A DNA stretch of 64,000 nt from Gnetum montanum (GCA_015680685.1 MNCI01001451.1:516504-580503); one strand, 5' to 3'. Positions 1 to 12,900 are shown, counted from the stretch's first letter. The notes: generated by a model from the sequence alone, not told the origin. Numbers and translations: made by a program.

Positions 1-243
1 GATTAATTAATATTATTTTCCACTGCCTTCAGGAGTAGCGTAGAATTAGAACACATCATACACCTTATCTAGACTAAACCATACGTGACATATGCAAAAC
101 TAGTCTAGGTGGGAAGATAGCGAACTGCGACCTAAGGCTAACTATCTAGGTGCCACAACTAGTCCATCTGCGGAGTTCGACCGGATCGCGCGTGCGACGC
201 TCATTTCGTATGGTTGAGTGTAGGGGTATCTCGCCACTCATCA
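1..243 (+). mobile_element. 3' end of an A-family LTR
   Basis: The stretch from about 175 to 243 matches 8003-8075, the end of the element A 5' LTR. Both share the words TATGGTTGAGTGTAGGGGTA (here) and TATGGTTAAGCATAGGGGTA (A), followed by a GCCACTC block. It is followed at 244-262 by a decayed copy of the same primer-binding region. I infer a second A-family element whose LTR begins left of the window. No gag follows, so that element is truncated or disrupted here. Confidence 0.6.
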
Positions 244-742
244 ATTAGAAATATTACTACCACAATAGGGTGTATACAAATGTTTAAGGTAGAATAGTTT
301 GAAAATTTACAATATAATAATATTTGCAACTTGAAAATTTGCAGTACAACAAACTTACATTGTTATAGAAGTAAGAAATTTTGAAACTAAATGATCTAAG
401 AAGAACTATAAAACTATGAAACTATAAGAAATTCTCAAATTGCATTTTTTGATTGATAGATCCAAGAAAAAAGTATAATAATATAAGTACAAATCCTATC
501 CAAAAGAGTATTAACATTTATAAGTTTAAAAAAGAGACCTATTCAATAAAGTTTTATGTGTTAGCAAAAATCTTAGTTAGTGTGATGACTTATATGCTAG
601 TTTGATAGATAGATCCAAGAATGTCTCAATTTATGTAATTAAAATTCTAAAATTCAATAAATCTCTAAGTACTTCAATTCATGTAGATAATTGTATTTGA
701 AAAGAGGTAAAAAGTACATAGGAAATGATAGCATCCATCACA
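244..742. other. AT-rich non-coding DNA
   Basis: I see no reading frame with protein-like composition. By position this should be internal sequence of the element whose LTR ends at 243, but no gag motif survives. Confidence 0.5.
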
Positions 743-1265
743 CTAGTGGCAATAATAAAAGCTATAACTAGTATAGGATTGAAAATAGTTGATATCAACA
801 ATAGCAATGGTGATAGGACCAAAAGATGGAATAGAAAAATAGGGCTTAAGTAATGGCAATATCAAAGAATAGTACTTGGTAACAAGAGAAACTAGAGTGG
901 GGCAATGGTAGAGCATGGTGGTAGCAGATTGTAGTGATAATAGAACATGATAGTAAAGTGTAAGGAACAAGAGTAAAGTGTAAGGAACAAAGTGGGATGA
1001 AGAGCATAGTATAGTGATAGAAGAGAGAAAAGTGCGCTAGTAGTAGTGGTGGAGAACATGACATGTTATAGAGTAGATGATAGTGACAGTAGAGGATAGA
1101 ACATGGCAATACCAGTGGTAAAGGATAAAGCATTGCAGAAGTAGAGAGAAAAGAAATGAGTAAAGTAGAGTGTAGCGATGATAGGGAAGAGTAGATCAAG
1201 TCAATAGGAAGTAAAGCACAGTGAAGGTAATGGTAGATAGTAGAGCATGATAGTGGAGACAACAA
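743..1265. repeat. Purine-rich degenerate simple repeat
   Basis: The plus strand is built from irregular repeats of words such as GATAGTAGAGCATG and GTAGAGTGTAG, with very few C. The open frames on the minus strand (Leu/Ser/Tyr/His rich) are a consequence of this composition, not evidence of genes. No fixed period is visible. Confidence 0.6.
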
Positions 1266-1679
1266 TAATAGCTAGCACATTAATGACAACAAAGGTAGAA
1301 ATTTAAAAGCATATAGGAATGGATCTTAATGTGAATGATTATTTTTATTTAAATTATTTTATAAATAATTTTCTTCTATTTTAATTTTGGAAATACAAAA
1401 TTATGTTTGTCATTGCATTTTTTAATTAACACATAATTGTAAGCAATTGTAATCATGAACCATTTTATTTATATTATTATTTACTATAGTAAATTTGAAT
1501 CTAAACCTATTTATATATTCTTTAATGTATAAAATCAATATTGTCGGCCCCAACTACCTTGAATATTTAAAAAAATAAAATAAAGAATATTAAATTTTTC
1601 TAGGAAAACAAACATACATTCACATTTATTACCTTAAGAAGTATCCATTTCCTAAAATAGTCTCAAAATTTAAACTTTC
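1266..1679. other. AT-rich non-coding DNA
   Basis: I see nothing recognisable here: no long open frame, splice-like structure or repeat with a clear partner in the window. Confidence 0.5.
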
Positions 1680-2185
1680 TAAGTTTGGATTTGTGATATG
1701 GGTGTCATGAATTTGATTCCTAACTCTAATTTTTTAAATGTAATTTTATTTTTAACTTTATAAATTTTTTAAATTTAATTTAATTTACAACATACTTTTT
1801 GAGAAACTAAAAACCTTGATATCTCCCAAAGAATAAGTTCAATCAAGATGAAATTAATTCCATTGAAATCATTTCGTTGAGTAGTATGCTTATTTTTTTA
1901 TTCTCTATGTAGAGGAAATCTATGAATACTTTGAATTACTTATGTTGAAATAATAAAATATAGCTTAATTCCTATAATCTTTTAGTACTTATCTAGATGG
2001 ATGAGGATTACTAGATCCATATAATATTTGTGGATTAGTTATTTGTAGAATTGCAAGACTTCTAATCATGCAAGGTTTAATTAAGGATTACAAATCTTGA
2101 GAGTAAATTGGTTGGTGACTCAAAAATATATTCGGATTTTATGTTATTATTAACATTAAATTATGTTTAGTTATTTTGAAGGTGT
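1680..2185 (+). repeat. Long direct repeat, copy 1
   Basis: This matches 2557-2965 in the same order and orientation. Shared words include TTTTTAAATGTAATTTTATT, TTTTTGAGAAACTA followed by AACCTTGAT, and TAAATTGGTTGGTGACTCAA. The spacing between copies is about 850 bases. The copies are well diverged, so the duplication is old. No coding potential is seen. Confidence 0.75.
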
Positions 2186-2556
2186 GTGTAGACTATGGGC
2201 TAAAGGTTTGTATAAAATATTACCTAATTATCAACTACCCATATGACTAATCTAATATCGCCATTGGATTGCAAATGCCAAAAAGTATTAGAAATGACTA
2301 TTTACATATTAGAAATAGACATGGAATGTCCCAGTTATGCTAGATTGACCTTTAGAGACTCTTAAGGCATAGTTTAAAAGTCTTGGAATTTTTATGTTCT
2401 TATCCAAAATAGAAATTATTTAAAATTTAACTCTAATAAAATTTTAAAATTTAAAATGTCTAAGTTACAATTTGAATACACAAACTTTCATTTTTCAAAT
2501 CTAATACTTGGCAATAGGTAGGGTGCTAGATTAGGTGGCTAGTAGTGATTAGTAAA

Positions 2557-2965
2557 AGTTTGGCTTTGTGAATTGGGTGTCATGACTTTGATTCCCAAAT
2601 TTAATTTTTTAAATGTAATTTTATTTTTAGTTTTATAAAATTTTTAACTTTAATTTTAATTATGGCATGCTTTTTGAGAAACTACAAACCTTGATGTCTC
2701 CTAAAGCATAAGTTTAATTAAGAAAAAATTGGTATCTTGAACATCATGATGATATCTAATGAGTATGAATTTTCCTATTAATCCCTTGGGTTATAAATTT
2801 ATATAACATTTAAGGATTAGTTACATTGGAATTATGAGACTTACTAACTAGGCAAGGTTTGGTTAAGGATTACTAACCTTAAGAATAAATTGGTTGGTGA
2901 CTCAAACGTAGGTTTGAGTTTTATGTTATTACTGGCATTTTGTTATGTTTAGTTATTATGTTAGC
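2557..2965 (+). repeat. Long direct repeat, copy 2
   Basis: This is the second copy of the 1680-2185 unit. It keeps the order TTTTTAAATGTAATTTTATT, TTTTTGAGAAACTA, GGATTAGTTA, TAAATTGGTTGGTGACTCAA, then TTATGTTTAGTTATT. It is shorter because of internal deletions. Confidence 0.75.
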
Positions 2966-3630
2966 CTAGTGGTAAAACTCTTAATTTATAAGCTTTAAGT
3001 TATGGGTTTAATTATAATGGGTAATGCTAGTTTATAAAGTTCTAATTGGACTATATATATTAGGGTGTATCTATATTATAATTATTTTAGGATTCCAAGA
3101 CCCCTCCTATGTATGATTATTTTGTAGGTATCATGTAGGCTATGGGATGAATTTCCTTAATGTTATGTTGCTACCCTTTGAAAGGCATTACATAGCATTA
3201 CCTGAGAGTCGTGAAGTAATAATGAGAGTTCTATGATGATGATTGTGATAGTATGGAACCAGTGAGAATCTACACAATCCTATAGTCCTCATTATGAAGT
3301 AAAAAAAAAACCTTTAATCAACCAACAAGGCATGTTTTCCTACATTCAAGGTATATAGACTTATCTAATTCAAGTTTGATCAACCCCTCATATAGCAATG
3401 TATTTTAATGTAAAAATATTTTAGACTATGGACTAACTGCAAGTATCTTAGTTGTATTTCTCTAGGGCTAAGTAGCTGAGGAGGTCATATTCTTATCTTA
3501 TTAGGGAAGTGGCTTCATGTTCATGTCATGATTGAGCAATATGTATGCTTTCTTATTATTATTTCATGGTATTACATGACTTGGGAGAAGAGTGACATAT
3601 TAGCATGTTCATGAAATGAATGGGAACTAT
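2966..3630. other. Non-coding DNA
   Basis: I see no gene and no repeat that I can pair within the window. Confidence 0.4.
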
Positions 3631-3639
3631 GAGATAATC

Positions 3640-5290
3640 TTGATTTCTTATACATCATTCTTTTTTTTGAAGAATTATAATCTAAGTAAGATTCAATTGA
3701 AGAAACATAATATCCATTTCCATAACTTATAGACTGTATCATAAATACCAAGTTTTCATTCCATCCAATTATCATAATAAATATAAAATGTAATAGTCAA
3801 TAAAAAATTAATTTTTGCCTACATGATTACACATCAATACAATTGCATTTTTGTATAGCTTTGGGGTAACTGATTACACACCAATAAAAAAACTAAATGT
3901 GGGTAAACCAAGGACTAATTGTGCACCAACACCACAAACTAGAAGTTGGTAAACTTACGTCTTGTGAAGATATCAGAGATACTACCAAATTGCACACCAT
4001 TACAAAAACCCAGCCACTATTAACCCCATATGGATGATAAGACTCATTGAAAAAGAAAATAAAAGTAAATAATAGGAGATAAAAAAATTAGAATAAGGAA
4101 TGGGTATATCCAAAAAGTGCAATGTAAAATCCTAGTCTCTAGTAAGAAAGAATCATTCATTTATTATGAGTCATTCATGGATCTCATGCTCAATGATGGA
4201 ATGGGTAAACCCACATCTCATTTTATGTATTTGATAATAATTCATTTTTTGGAGATAATATGTTGATTTTTCTTTTATTTGGTAGTAAGGGTCGATTTTA
4301 TTTTCAAAAAATGGATTAATTTTTCCTTATCCGTAGGAATGAATTTATTCATTTCTATTTAAAAATGTAGGATTGAATGTTTAAGAACTAAGAACATCAT
4401 TCTACCTCATAAAATTACTTTGTATAGGAGCTTTAATATCATAGACCATATCATAAATATCAATTTTTAATCCCATCCAATTACCATAATATATTTGAAA
4501 TGAAATAGCTGATGAAATAATCAACTTTGGCCTAACTGATTACACATCAATACAACAAAATTTTATCATATTCATAAGCAAATAAGAATTGGTTTTTTTA
4601 GGAGATAATAATATTTGGTATTTTTTCTTAAATTTGAAATAAGGATTGGTTTTAATTTTGAAAAAATGAATTGGTTTTTCTGCTTGCCTATAAGAATTAG
4701 TTTTGTTCTTTTTTGTTTGAAAATGTAGAATTTAATGTTTACAAACCATGAACATCATTCTACCTCATATAATTACTTTTCATTGGAGCTATATATCATA
4801 GATCATATCATAAATATCAAGTTTAAATCCCATGCAATTGTTGTAATAAATATAGAATGAAATAGCTTATAAAATAATCAATTATGGCCTCACTAATTAC
4901 AACACAATACAAACAAAATTTTATCATATTGGTAAGGTAGTAAGAATTGGATTTTTTTGGGATACAATAGTGATTAACCCCTTTTTCTATTTAGAAATAA
5001 GGATTAGTTTTATAATTGATAAAATGAATTGATTTTTTATGCTTGTTAATAATGATTATTTTTTTCTTTTTTAATTGAAAATGTAAAATTAAATATTTAT
5101 GATTCACAAACATCATTTTTCTTGCAAACTTACTTTGTAAAGAAGCTATATTATCATAGACTTTTGGCATAATTGATTTTACATCAATACAAAAACTAAA
5201 TTTAGGTAATTGTAGAACTGATACAGAGTAATACTAAAAGCTAGAAGTGAGTAAACTTAGGCCTTGCCGAAATATCAAACAACATATTAA
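3640..5290 (+). repeat. Diverged repeat family R1 (about four copies)
   Basis: Copies lie at about 3640-3990, 4430-4570, 4790-4930 and 5150-5290 (partial). Each has the order: CATATCATAAATATCAA-like block, CCCATCCAATT, a GAAATAGCT block, TTGGCCTAA, then GATTACACATCAATACAA. Copies 1 and 4 also share a tail with AACTAGAAGT..GTAAACTTA. Spacing is irregular, so this is not a simple satellite. No coding sense is seen. Confidence 0.65.
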
Positions 5291-6980
5291 TCAAACACAC
5301 ATATATAAAGTTATAGATTGTAAACCCAATTGCATAATTGTAGATTGAACAAATATAGATTTTTCTCTTACGAATTGCACAACAAAAAAAAAAAAAATCA
5401 TGTTGTTGGCTTAGTCACTAATAATCTCACATGGATGATGAGAATCATTCCAAAGATAATAAAAGCAAAAAGTAAAGAATAGAATAACTAGAATGAGAAA
5501 TGTGTATTGCCAAAAAGTAAAATTCCAATTCATGACTTCTAGTAATAAAGAATTATTCATGTGAAATGAGTCGTTCATGGGCCTTATATTGGAGGATGGA
5601 ATGGATAAACCTAAGTCTCTTTTCATACAATTTTCAACAATAGGAATTGGTTTTTTCAACTTGTTAGTAATAATCAAGTTATTTTTACTTGAGATGATAA
5701 GAAACATTTTTTATTACTTGAGACAATAAGAAGTGTTTTTTTAAATATTAAGCTTTAGTTTTTTATTTCATAGTAATAATTATTATTTCTATGAAAAGGA
5801 AATAAAGATTATGTTTATTATTTTTTATAAGATAATAATAATCATTTTTATGTTTGGGAATAAGCATCAATTTCCAAACTACAAATTCAATAAATACAAA
5901 TATACATAGCCATAAATCAACTAACTATAGACAACAAATCTAGTTGCATAATTGTAAATTAAATAAACACATATTACTTTGTTATAGATTGTACATTAAT
6001 ATAAAATACAATAATCCCACATGGATGATGAGACTTATTCCAAAAGATAATAATAAAAAATGATAAGAGATAGAATAACTAGAATGAGAAATGAGTATTG
6101 CCAAAAAGTATAATTTTAAATCACTTCTCTTATTAAGAAAGAAACATTCATGTGTAATGAGAGGTTCATGAGACTGACAAAGAATCATTCATCTATAATG
6201 AGAGGTTCATGAAGCTAATCCTTGAGGAGGAAATGAATAAACCTATGTCTTATTTTTTTGCAATTTTCAATAATAGTGATTGGTTTTCTACCCTTGTTAG
6301 TAAGAATCAAGTTTTGTTTTTACTTGGAACAATAAAGGACTTTCCTTTTGAGACAATAAGCATTAGTTTGTTTATATCATAGTAACAATACTTATTTCCT
6401 CAGATAATAAAGAACATTTGCTTAAGAAAATAAGCATCATTTTTTTTAATTTCATGGTAATAATACATATTTCTTGAGATTATAAAAAATGGATTTTTGT
6501 TTTTTAAAGACAATAAGCATTATTTTTTTGGTTTCATAGTAATGATTCTTATTACTAAGAAGAGGTGATAAGAATTTTTTATGAGATAATAATAATTCAT
6601 TTTTTTCATTTGGTAATAAATACTAGTTATCAAATTATAGGTTAAAATATACAAATACACATAGCAATAGATTAACTAACTATAGATCATAGACCTAGTT
6701 GCATAATTACAAATTGAACAAATAAAAATTACTCGACTAATAAAAAATACAAAAATCTTGTTGTTGTCTTAGTCCCTAGTAATCCAACATGGATGATGAA
6801 ACTCATTCCAAAAGATAATAAAAGCAAATGATAAAATATATAACAAATGAAATGAAAAATGGGTATTACCAAAAAGTGTAATTTCAATTCATTATTTTTA
6901 TTAACAAAGAATCATTCATGTGAAATGAGTGGTTCATGAGCCTTATGCTCAAAGAAGGAATAGGTAAATCCAAGTCCTAT
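4010..6980 (+). repeat. Diverged repeat family R2 (four copies)
   Basis: Copies lie at about 4010-4225, 5410-5610, 6000-6240 and 6765-6980. Each reads ACATGGATGATGA, CTCATTCCAAAAGATAATAA, AGAATGAGAAATG, TATTGCCAAAAAGT, then AAGAATCATTCATGTG and GGTTCATGAG. It interleaves with R1 and with runs of TTTTTT-rich spacer, giving a higher-order ladder over 3 kb just upstream of the element A LTR. It may be part of a long LTR or an old 3' internal region; I cannot tell which. Confidence 0.65.
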
Positions 6981-7089
6981 TTAGGATTATTTTTTTAGAT
7001 TTTATTTGAGACAATAATGAGCATTCATTTTTTTAAATATTTTTAGAAAATAAGCTACTTATTGTCTTTTTTTATTTTTTGATAACATA

Positions 7090-8075
7090 ATAATAATTGG
7101 TTATTTGTTATTGGATAGTAAGAATTGGTTTAATTTTCCCTTTAAAATGTAGATTAAAATTGATAAAGAATCAAAGTGTTGCATCAATGAGCCCTTGTTT
7201 ATATAGCCCCATCTACGTGGTGTTGCCCCATCAATGGGGCCACGTTGACATCACATTTGCCCCATTTATGAGGCCTTGTCGACGTAGCTCCATAATAAAG
7301 TCTATAAATATGCACTCACTTGTCGTGTTTATGGCATGTCTTGCCATAGTTGTAGTAGAGCGTTTGCAATTTTATCATTTGAGAGTTAGAATGTTTTTTT
7401 GAGTGCTTGCCATAGGAGTAAGAAAGTGTACAGATCTTTATTTGAGCACTAATTTACCTGAGCATAGTAGTGTGAATAGCAATAAAGACAAGCCTTTTGA
7501 TAAACCTTGCAGCACTTGGAAATAGATTAATTATTTACGCTTTCAATGTTTATGTGATTTCTTTTAATGATTTAAGTAATTAAATACTTAATTAGGATAA
7601 ACTAAGCTACATTAAGCTACATGAAGTAGTGATTAATTAAGCACACAAGTACAACCACTTTGAGCACATGCATGATGCTTGGTAATCCCAGTAACACTTA
7701 ACGTTTCGTAACCCAATAGTGCTATATGTGTTTATGATGTATATGAAAAGTGGAATTGAATACTTATGTTAGGATTAGTTAGGTGTAGTTAGTTAGATTA
7801 AAATAGCAATTAAATTAATTAATTCTTTTCATTCTTTTTTTAAGCACCCAAAACATAAAACATAAAAATAATATAAATCATATGCCTCAGTTACACTTAA
7901 CCCTATCGTTGCATATCACAAGTGCAATTGGAAAGACAACAAATAACTACTAGGGCAATGTCACTTCCTAGAGACTAGTGTACCAGAAGACATAGAATCC
8001 ATGGAATTTGACTGGATCACTTGTGAACACTTATTGATTTGTATGGTTAAGCATAGGGGTACTTGCCACTCACCA
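7090..8075 (+). mobile_element. Element A 5' LTR (promoter-to-end portion)
   Basis: A TATA box at 7303-7310 is followed by a transcribed-looking stretch and by an LTR end that recurs at 1-243. The Athila-type primer-binding site begins two bases after the final CA. The left boundary and its TSD could not be found and may lie several hundred bases further left. The small plus-strand frame at 7097-7402 overlaps the promoter and is not a gene. Confidence 0.6.
7303..7310 (+). promoter_or_regulatory. TATA box of element A LTR
   Basis: TATAAATA lies in a GC-richer patch and is followed by ATGCACTCACTTG. It is the only strong TATA context near this LTR and sits about 770 bases before the LTR end. 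Confidence 0.55.
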
Positions 8076-8076
8076 T

Positions 8077-8094
8077 TGGTGATATTGCTAGGAA
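8077..8094 (+). other. Element A primer-binding site
   Basis: TGGTGATATTGCTAGGAA lines up with the common Athila primer-binding site TGGCGCCGTTGCCGGGGA. All but one of the differences are transitions (C to T or G to A). It begins one base after the LTR-terminal CA at 8074-8075. Confidence 0.6.
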
Positions 8095-8229
8095 TTATTT
8101 TTGTTTGAAATGTATGCTATCTAGGTATAGTGAAAAATATTAACATCATTGGATGAACCCTAAGGTAAAATTCATTTCCAAAGTAAATATAATAATTTAA
8201 GCACATTGATATCTTATTTTAATTGAAAA

Positions 8230-10530
8230 ATGTCTTCTTCTCATAAGCATGATGGTACTAAATTGCCAGTGCCTCAAGAATGCAAGGTGGTATATATTCA
8301 TCTAGATGAGTACGTGCCTAACTTCAACTTCATCCTTTATTAGGATTAACAACTATGGTGGTGAGATATGGAGGGTAACATTTTAATGCGTCCTAATTGA
8401 TTTGTGCCTGGGATGTTGCTCCAAACTCTTAGGAGGTTAGGCATTTGGGATCTTTAAGAAGAGTATGTTGTGCATGACTATGACTACTAGGACTATTGTT
8501 CGACTAAAACACAACACATGAGAGATCAACACTAGAAGAAGCACCATGAGACTATGGAGGGGAAATGGTTCATTAATCCCTTGTTCCTACTCAACGAAAT
8601 TGACAATGAGGATCCTTTGTCTGGGGATTATTAACATGTAGATTCTCCACCCCTTGATATTGGTGATGGGGGCTTGAACCTAAATCTTCCATCCACTATC
8701 AACAATATGGATTTAGAAAAAATTGGGAGTCTAGGAAGGGGCTCAGGCAAGCATCAGGATGACAAGAAAGCTGATGAACATGGCTATGACAAGTGTAGAG
8801 AGGGTAGTAGATACCATGGTGGTGGTAGCCCTCCTCCTTCTTTACCTTCTTCATCTACATCTTCTTCTTCCTCTTTTGGTTCTAATACATGTTGTCAAAA
8901 GGACAACCATGATGAAGGTGAATAATGGGACAATAATGATTGTCAGGCCTGGCATGAATGAAGGGGTAGTAGAGGACATCATAGGTGTCATCAAAATAAT
9001 GATGATGAGGAGCCTTTGCTAGCAACTCAGAGTATGCTGAATATCACACAGGTAGTGAAAATTCTAACTAGGCATGTGAAAGAAAGTCAAATTAAGTGAC
9101 ATGACATGAACAATATTCCTATATTTGAGGGAGATATAACTCTGATTCAAAAACACATCTTTAACCCTTTCATGATGCTTGTTCCTTATAAAATATTAAA
9201 AATGATTTGCAAAAATTAAATTTATTTCTCAAGATGCTCATCAAGGAGGCCAAAAGCTAGTATTGATCCTTGGAGTTGGAATCCATCCATAGGTGGAGTA
9301 CAATGCTAGATCTATTCAATGATAAATACTAAACGTATTCCTGAGTGTCTAATATGAGAAGGTAGATCTAAGGATGGAAGTAAAGAACACATAAATCCTT
9401 GGACATCTCCATGGGTGGATACTATGCTCTCATACACTAATGCCTTGGCCATGGTTATTCTTAGTGGGAAGAACTTTACCACATCATAGATGGACTTAGA
9501 TAAAAAATGAGAAGAACTCTTGGGGTTTATGCCCAAGGAAGACTATCAAAACTTAGAGCCCATTAGATCGAAAGGATGATAGAGGAAGTAGCAAAATAAG
9601 AAGGAGAGTTGAAGAAACAAGAAAGTGCTAAGGAATATAATAGAAACCCTTCCATTAGAAAAAGGGAGGTCTGATTCTGCAATAATGAGGAGAAGTCACC
9701 ACTTGATGAAGTGTTGAACAAAAAGGCCTTGCCAATCCAAAAATCTATGTTTGAGATTTTGGCCAAGGTGGATAAAATGTGGGATTGTTGGATGAAAAAT
9801 TCCAAACTACTCTAAAGATCATATAAGAATCAAGAGAGTAGAGTAGTGACCATAACTAAAGGAGGTGGAAAGAAGCTAAACATGTCTACCAAAGGGATAA
9901 GGGAAAAGCTACTATAGTAGAAGACATTATGGAGAGAGAATCAGATGATGTGTGACATCTACCAACATGAACATTTTAAAGGATTTTTCCCTATTGTGTC
10001 ACACTTGTAGGAGTTTGGGGTGTACGCTCTAAATTCTAGATTAGCAAGAAGACAAGCACCCAAAATATTATCTTATCCTCAAGGCAATCTAAGGCAATTC
10101 CACCAACAACAACAAGCTTATTATGCAAGTGGAGCTCCATCATAGTCATATGAGAAATACTAGTAGTGGAAACACCTACAATTGTGGGGGATGCTACTAC
10201 CAAGGTAGCAGTACCCTTATAGGTAGCCAGATACATATGGATACCAATGTCTTTGTGTGACTCTTCTAGTCATGCTTCTTTTCAATATCACTACTACCCT
10301 CTAGAGTATCACAAAACTCATTCTTCATCTACTAGAGGGGAAACCCCATATCCCTATCACCCTTCTCATCCTTTAGCACATGCTTCTTCACTCTCCATTC
10401 AATTACCTCTTGCTCCATCTATACAAGGAAAAATTCCACCACATCCACATCAATGTAACACTACTAGGGCTATTAACTTACAGATGGCTTACCAGTCAAA
10501 TGGTTCAGAACATAGGTCCTAAAACCAACC
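8230..10530 (+). pseudogene. gag: Element A gag (decayed)
   Basis: Starts are unreliable; an ATG at 8230 opens MSSSHKHDGTKLPVPQE and soon meets a stop. At 8674-8925 there is a Ser/Asp/His-rich block (SSSTSSSSSFGSN). Near 9106 the motif MNNIPIFEGDI marks the start of the retrotransposon gag domain, because the same motif (MNNIPKFARGYDLDPQNHLQ) opens the gag at 59869 in the related fragment E. A charged Lys/Glu stretch follows (about 9560-9800). A Tyr/His/Pro/Ser-rich tail (10247-10522) ends the protein. Several frameshifts and stops make it non-functional. It forms the capsid-like particle in live relatives. Confidence 0.65.
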
Positions 10531-10639
10531 ATTTTTTTGACCCAACACTCCTCTAAACTCCTCACAGAGTAATGCAGTTGGCTACCCTGTCTCTCCCTCA
10601 TCCCCTACATCAAATCCTTTTGAGATCCCTTCAAACCAA

Positions 10640-11094
10640 ACACCTCCTAAGATATGCATTATCATGTTATCCCATGCTATTTCTAGGAAAAGATATGATC
10701 TTGGAATTTCTCTCATCTACTTGTAGATCGCTGGACATGAGCCATGCAAGGCTCTTGTTGATTCAAGCTTTAGTGTCAATCTAATTTCCCATGACATGTA
10801 CAAAGCATGGAACCTATTGCCTCTCAAGAAGAGTAATATCCATGTAGAATTGGTAGACTAGTTAATCAGTATTCCTTCAAGGCTTGTGGAGGACATTGGA
10901 ATCACTATTTGTGGGTGGTCCTATCTTGCCAATTTTCTAGTGATCAAGGTCAACAACTACAAGGGAGACTTTCCAATTATTATGAGAAGGACACAGTTGA
11001 GCACTATTGATGCATTAATGGATATCATAGATCTCTCCTTGAAAATTCCCAAGTAGAATGAATTTGGAAAGATTGAGAAGAAGAGAGTTCCATG
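10640..11094 (+). pseudogene. Element A protease, cut by element B
   Basis: At about 10735-10790, in a frame that skips local stops, the protein reads ALVDSSFSVNLIS. This matches the retropepsin ALVDTGASVNLIS type motif with the key Asp kept and the Thr-Gly-Ala altered. A hydrophobic strand and a Lys-rich linker follow. The frame is cut at 11094 by element B. Joining 11094 to 57309 keeps a continuous A-type order: protease, linker, RT. Confidence 0.65.
11090..11094 (+). repeat. Target-site duplication of element B, left copy
   Basis: CCATG here is repeated at 57304-57308, directly outside the far LTR of element B. This defines B as one insertion into element A. Confidence 0.85.
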
Positions 11095-11755
11095 TGTAGT
11101 AACCAAAAATGTTGGTGGTTGAAACACCAAGAGGTTACTGGGCACATAGCCTAACCTCAGATTCGTGCAAGGGCTATGCTGGAGAAAAATGGAAACGGGG
11201 TGCCCTGAACAATCTGGTCAATTAGACAAGGACTTAGTTGGTATACAATAACCTTTTGCAAATGATTGTTTTAAAGATATTACATACAACTTAAGCGATA
11301 GATGTAAATAGATAAGCCATGATGCCAAAATATCATGATAGAAAAACAAAATGAAACAAGATTGAGTGAGAGAGTATACCACCATAAGATCGAGGGATTT
11401 GATCTTTGTTTGGTTGAAGGGTATACAACTAAAGCATAGTGTGGATAGGAACAACTTACAATGAAGTCGTATGGTCACGGCTCCTTGAACTACTATCAAC
11501 AGCTTGCTATCAAGAACCGGTGAGTCAGTGTTTGCTAGGCTAGGAGAGATCTGGAAAGTGCTACTGCTAGGGTTTGCTATTTGTTAACCCTTTGCTTGCC
11601 AGTCTCTTTGCCAAAGCTAATCACCAAAAAGCCAAAATGCCAAAATTCTAATCTTTGAAACCAATCATAAAGAAGATGATTCTCAAAGTCAACAATGCCA
11701 AAAGCCAACCCAAAAGCCAACCAAAAGTCAATCCTTTGAATGTTGTTTGTTGGGG

Positions 11756-11763
11756 TATTTATA
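11756..11763 (-). promoter_or_regulatory. TATA box, element B 3' LTR
   Basis: The minus strand reads CTCTATAAATACCCC. The same box is conserved in the partner LTR at 55680-55687 and, in related form, in both LTRs of element D (48174-48181 and 54693-54700). Confidence 0.7.
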
Positions 11764-12189
11764 GAGTCAGATGTGGGAGAGAAATGTGGTTTGGATGCCA
11801 CGTGTCCTAGGTTCCACAAAGTGCAAACATGACTATGGAATGTTTTTGTGTCATGCTGGTGTGCTACGCTACAGTGTGATGCTAAATGTGAAACTTTTTG
11901 TGTTGTGACCATACCGTTTAAGCTACATGTGCCAAAATCTAGTGAATTACCATGTTTGTTACAAAGAATGCCAACAATAAATGCAAAGTCGAGCCTGTGC
12001 TCCAGGACTACATCTTCCCTACTCTTATGAGAAAGGTCAAGTGTAGGGACAACTTTGGGGATAACCAGGGGGTGCAAAACAAAGCAAACTTGCTGATCTT
12101 GTCTATTGAGTAGATGCCGGGATGGTAGTGACCACTGCCAACAAGTTCTGGAGTTAACTAGAGACATCCTGATTCTTCCACATGAGTGT

Positions 12190-12900
12190 TATGCTACTTA
12201 CACTGCCCAACACGTTGGCATAGCGTAAATACTCGCATGCTACATTGTGCTATGCTAGGTAGCATAGCGTAGCGTAGCCACCTGTTTTGAGACAAAACTT
12301 GCCTGAAAGCTAAAAATGCTCATCTAGGGCCTAGCTAGGCAAGCAACTGCAATAATTGGCAACCCTACTTTCCATGTTGAAAGGTCCTAGGACCTATAGA
12401 GTTCATCCTTGGGATACTTTCTTGCTTTGTGTCCTTACTATGCTGTGCTACACTATGTAGCATAGCACAGCGTAGCAGCCAGTGTGACATGCATCCTTGT
12501 TTAATTTGCATTGTGTTGTCAAGAAATTTCACTTGGAGCCTAGGGGCGAAGTGGGAAAGGTGCTCTCAAAGGTCAGAGCATGGCCAAGTGCTGTTCCTTT
12601 GCTAGGACCACTTGTCAAAGGACCTTTGTGCATTTTGCCCCTACTACGCTATGCTACGCTGCATAGTTTAGCACAGCGTAGCACCCTGTCTTGCTTGGAT
12701 TCTAACTCATTTTATAAACATTTTGTCACGAGATGATGATCATGCCTTGGTGTGATGGCAAAACAAGCATGTTTGATAGTTAAGGCATGGGAAAATATGC
12801 TTGCTCCATTAGAGAAATTTGAGTAAGAGTATTGTCATAATACATCCCTGCTACGTTGTGCTATGCTGCATAGTGTAGCATAACATAGCATTTAAATTGA
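12190..12900. repeat. Hairpin-motif cluster in the element B LTR
   Basis: At least four imperfect palindromes built from GCTACGCTG / CAGCGTAGC and GCTATGC / GCATAGC occur near 12239-12281, 12437-12477, 12640-12685 and 12850-12890. The copy at 12651-12683 has 10-base arms. The same motif recurs in B's leader, in X introns, and massively in element D's LTR. Confidence 0.7.

Noticed and set aside
743-1265. Two minus-strand open frames of 75 and 139 codons
   Set aside because: They are the complement of a purine-rich simple repeat; composition (Leu, Ser, His, Tyr) is what that repeat dictates, and no domain or partner is seen.
7097-7402. 101-codon plus-strand frame
   Set aside because: Overlaps the TATA box and LTR transcription start of element A and has no conservation elsewhere in the window.
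11577-12167. 196-codon minus-strand frame in the element B 3' LTR
   Set aside because: It crosses the LTR promoter and the equivalent region of the partner LTR (55500-56090) is not kept open. No protein-like motif.
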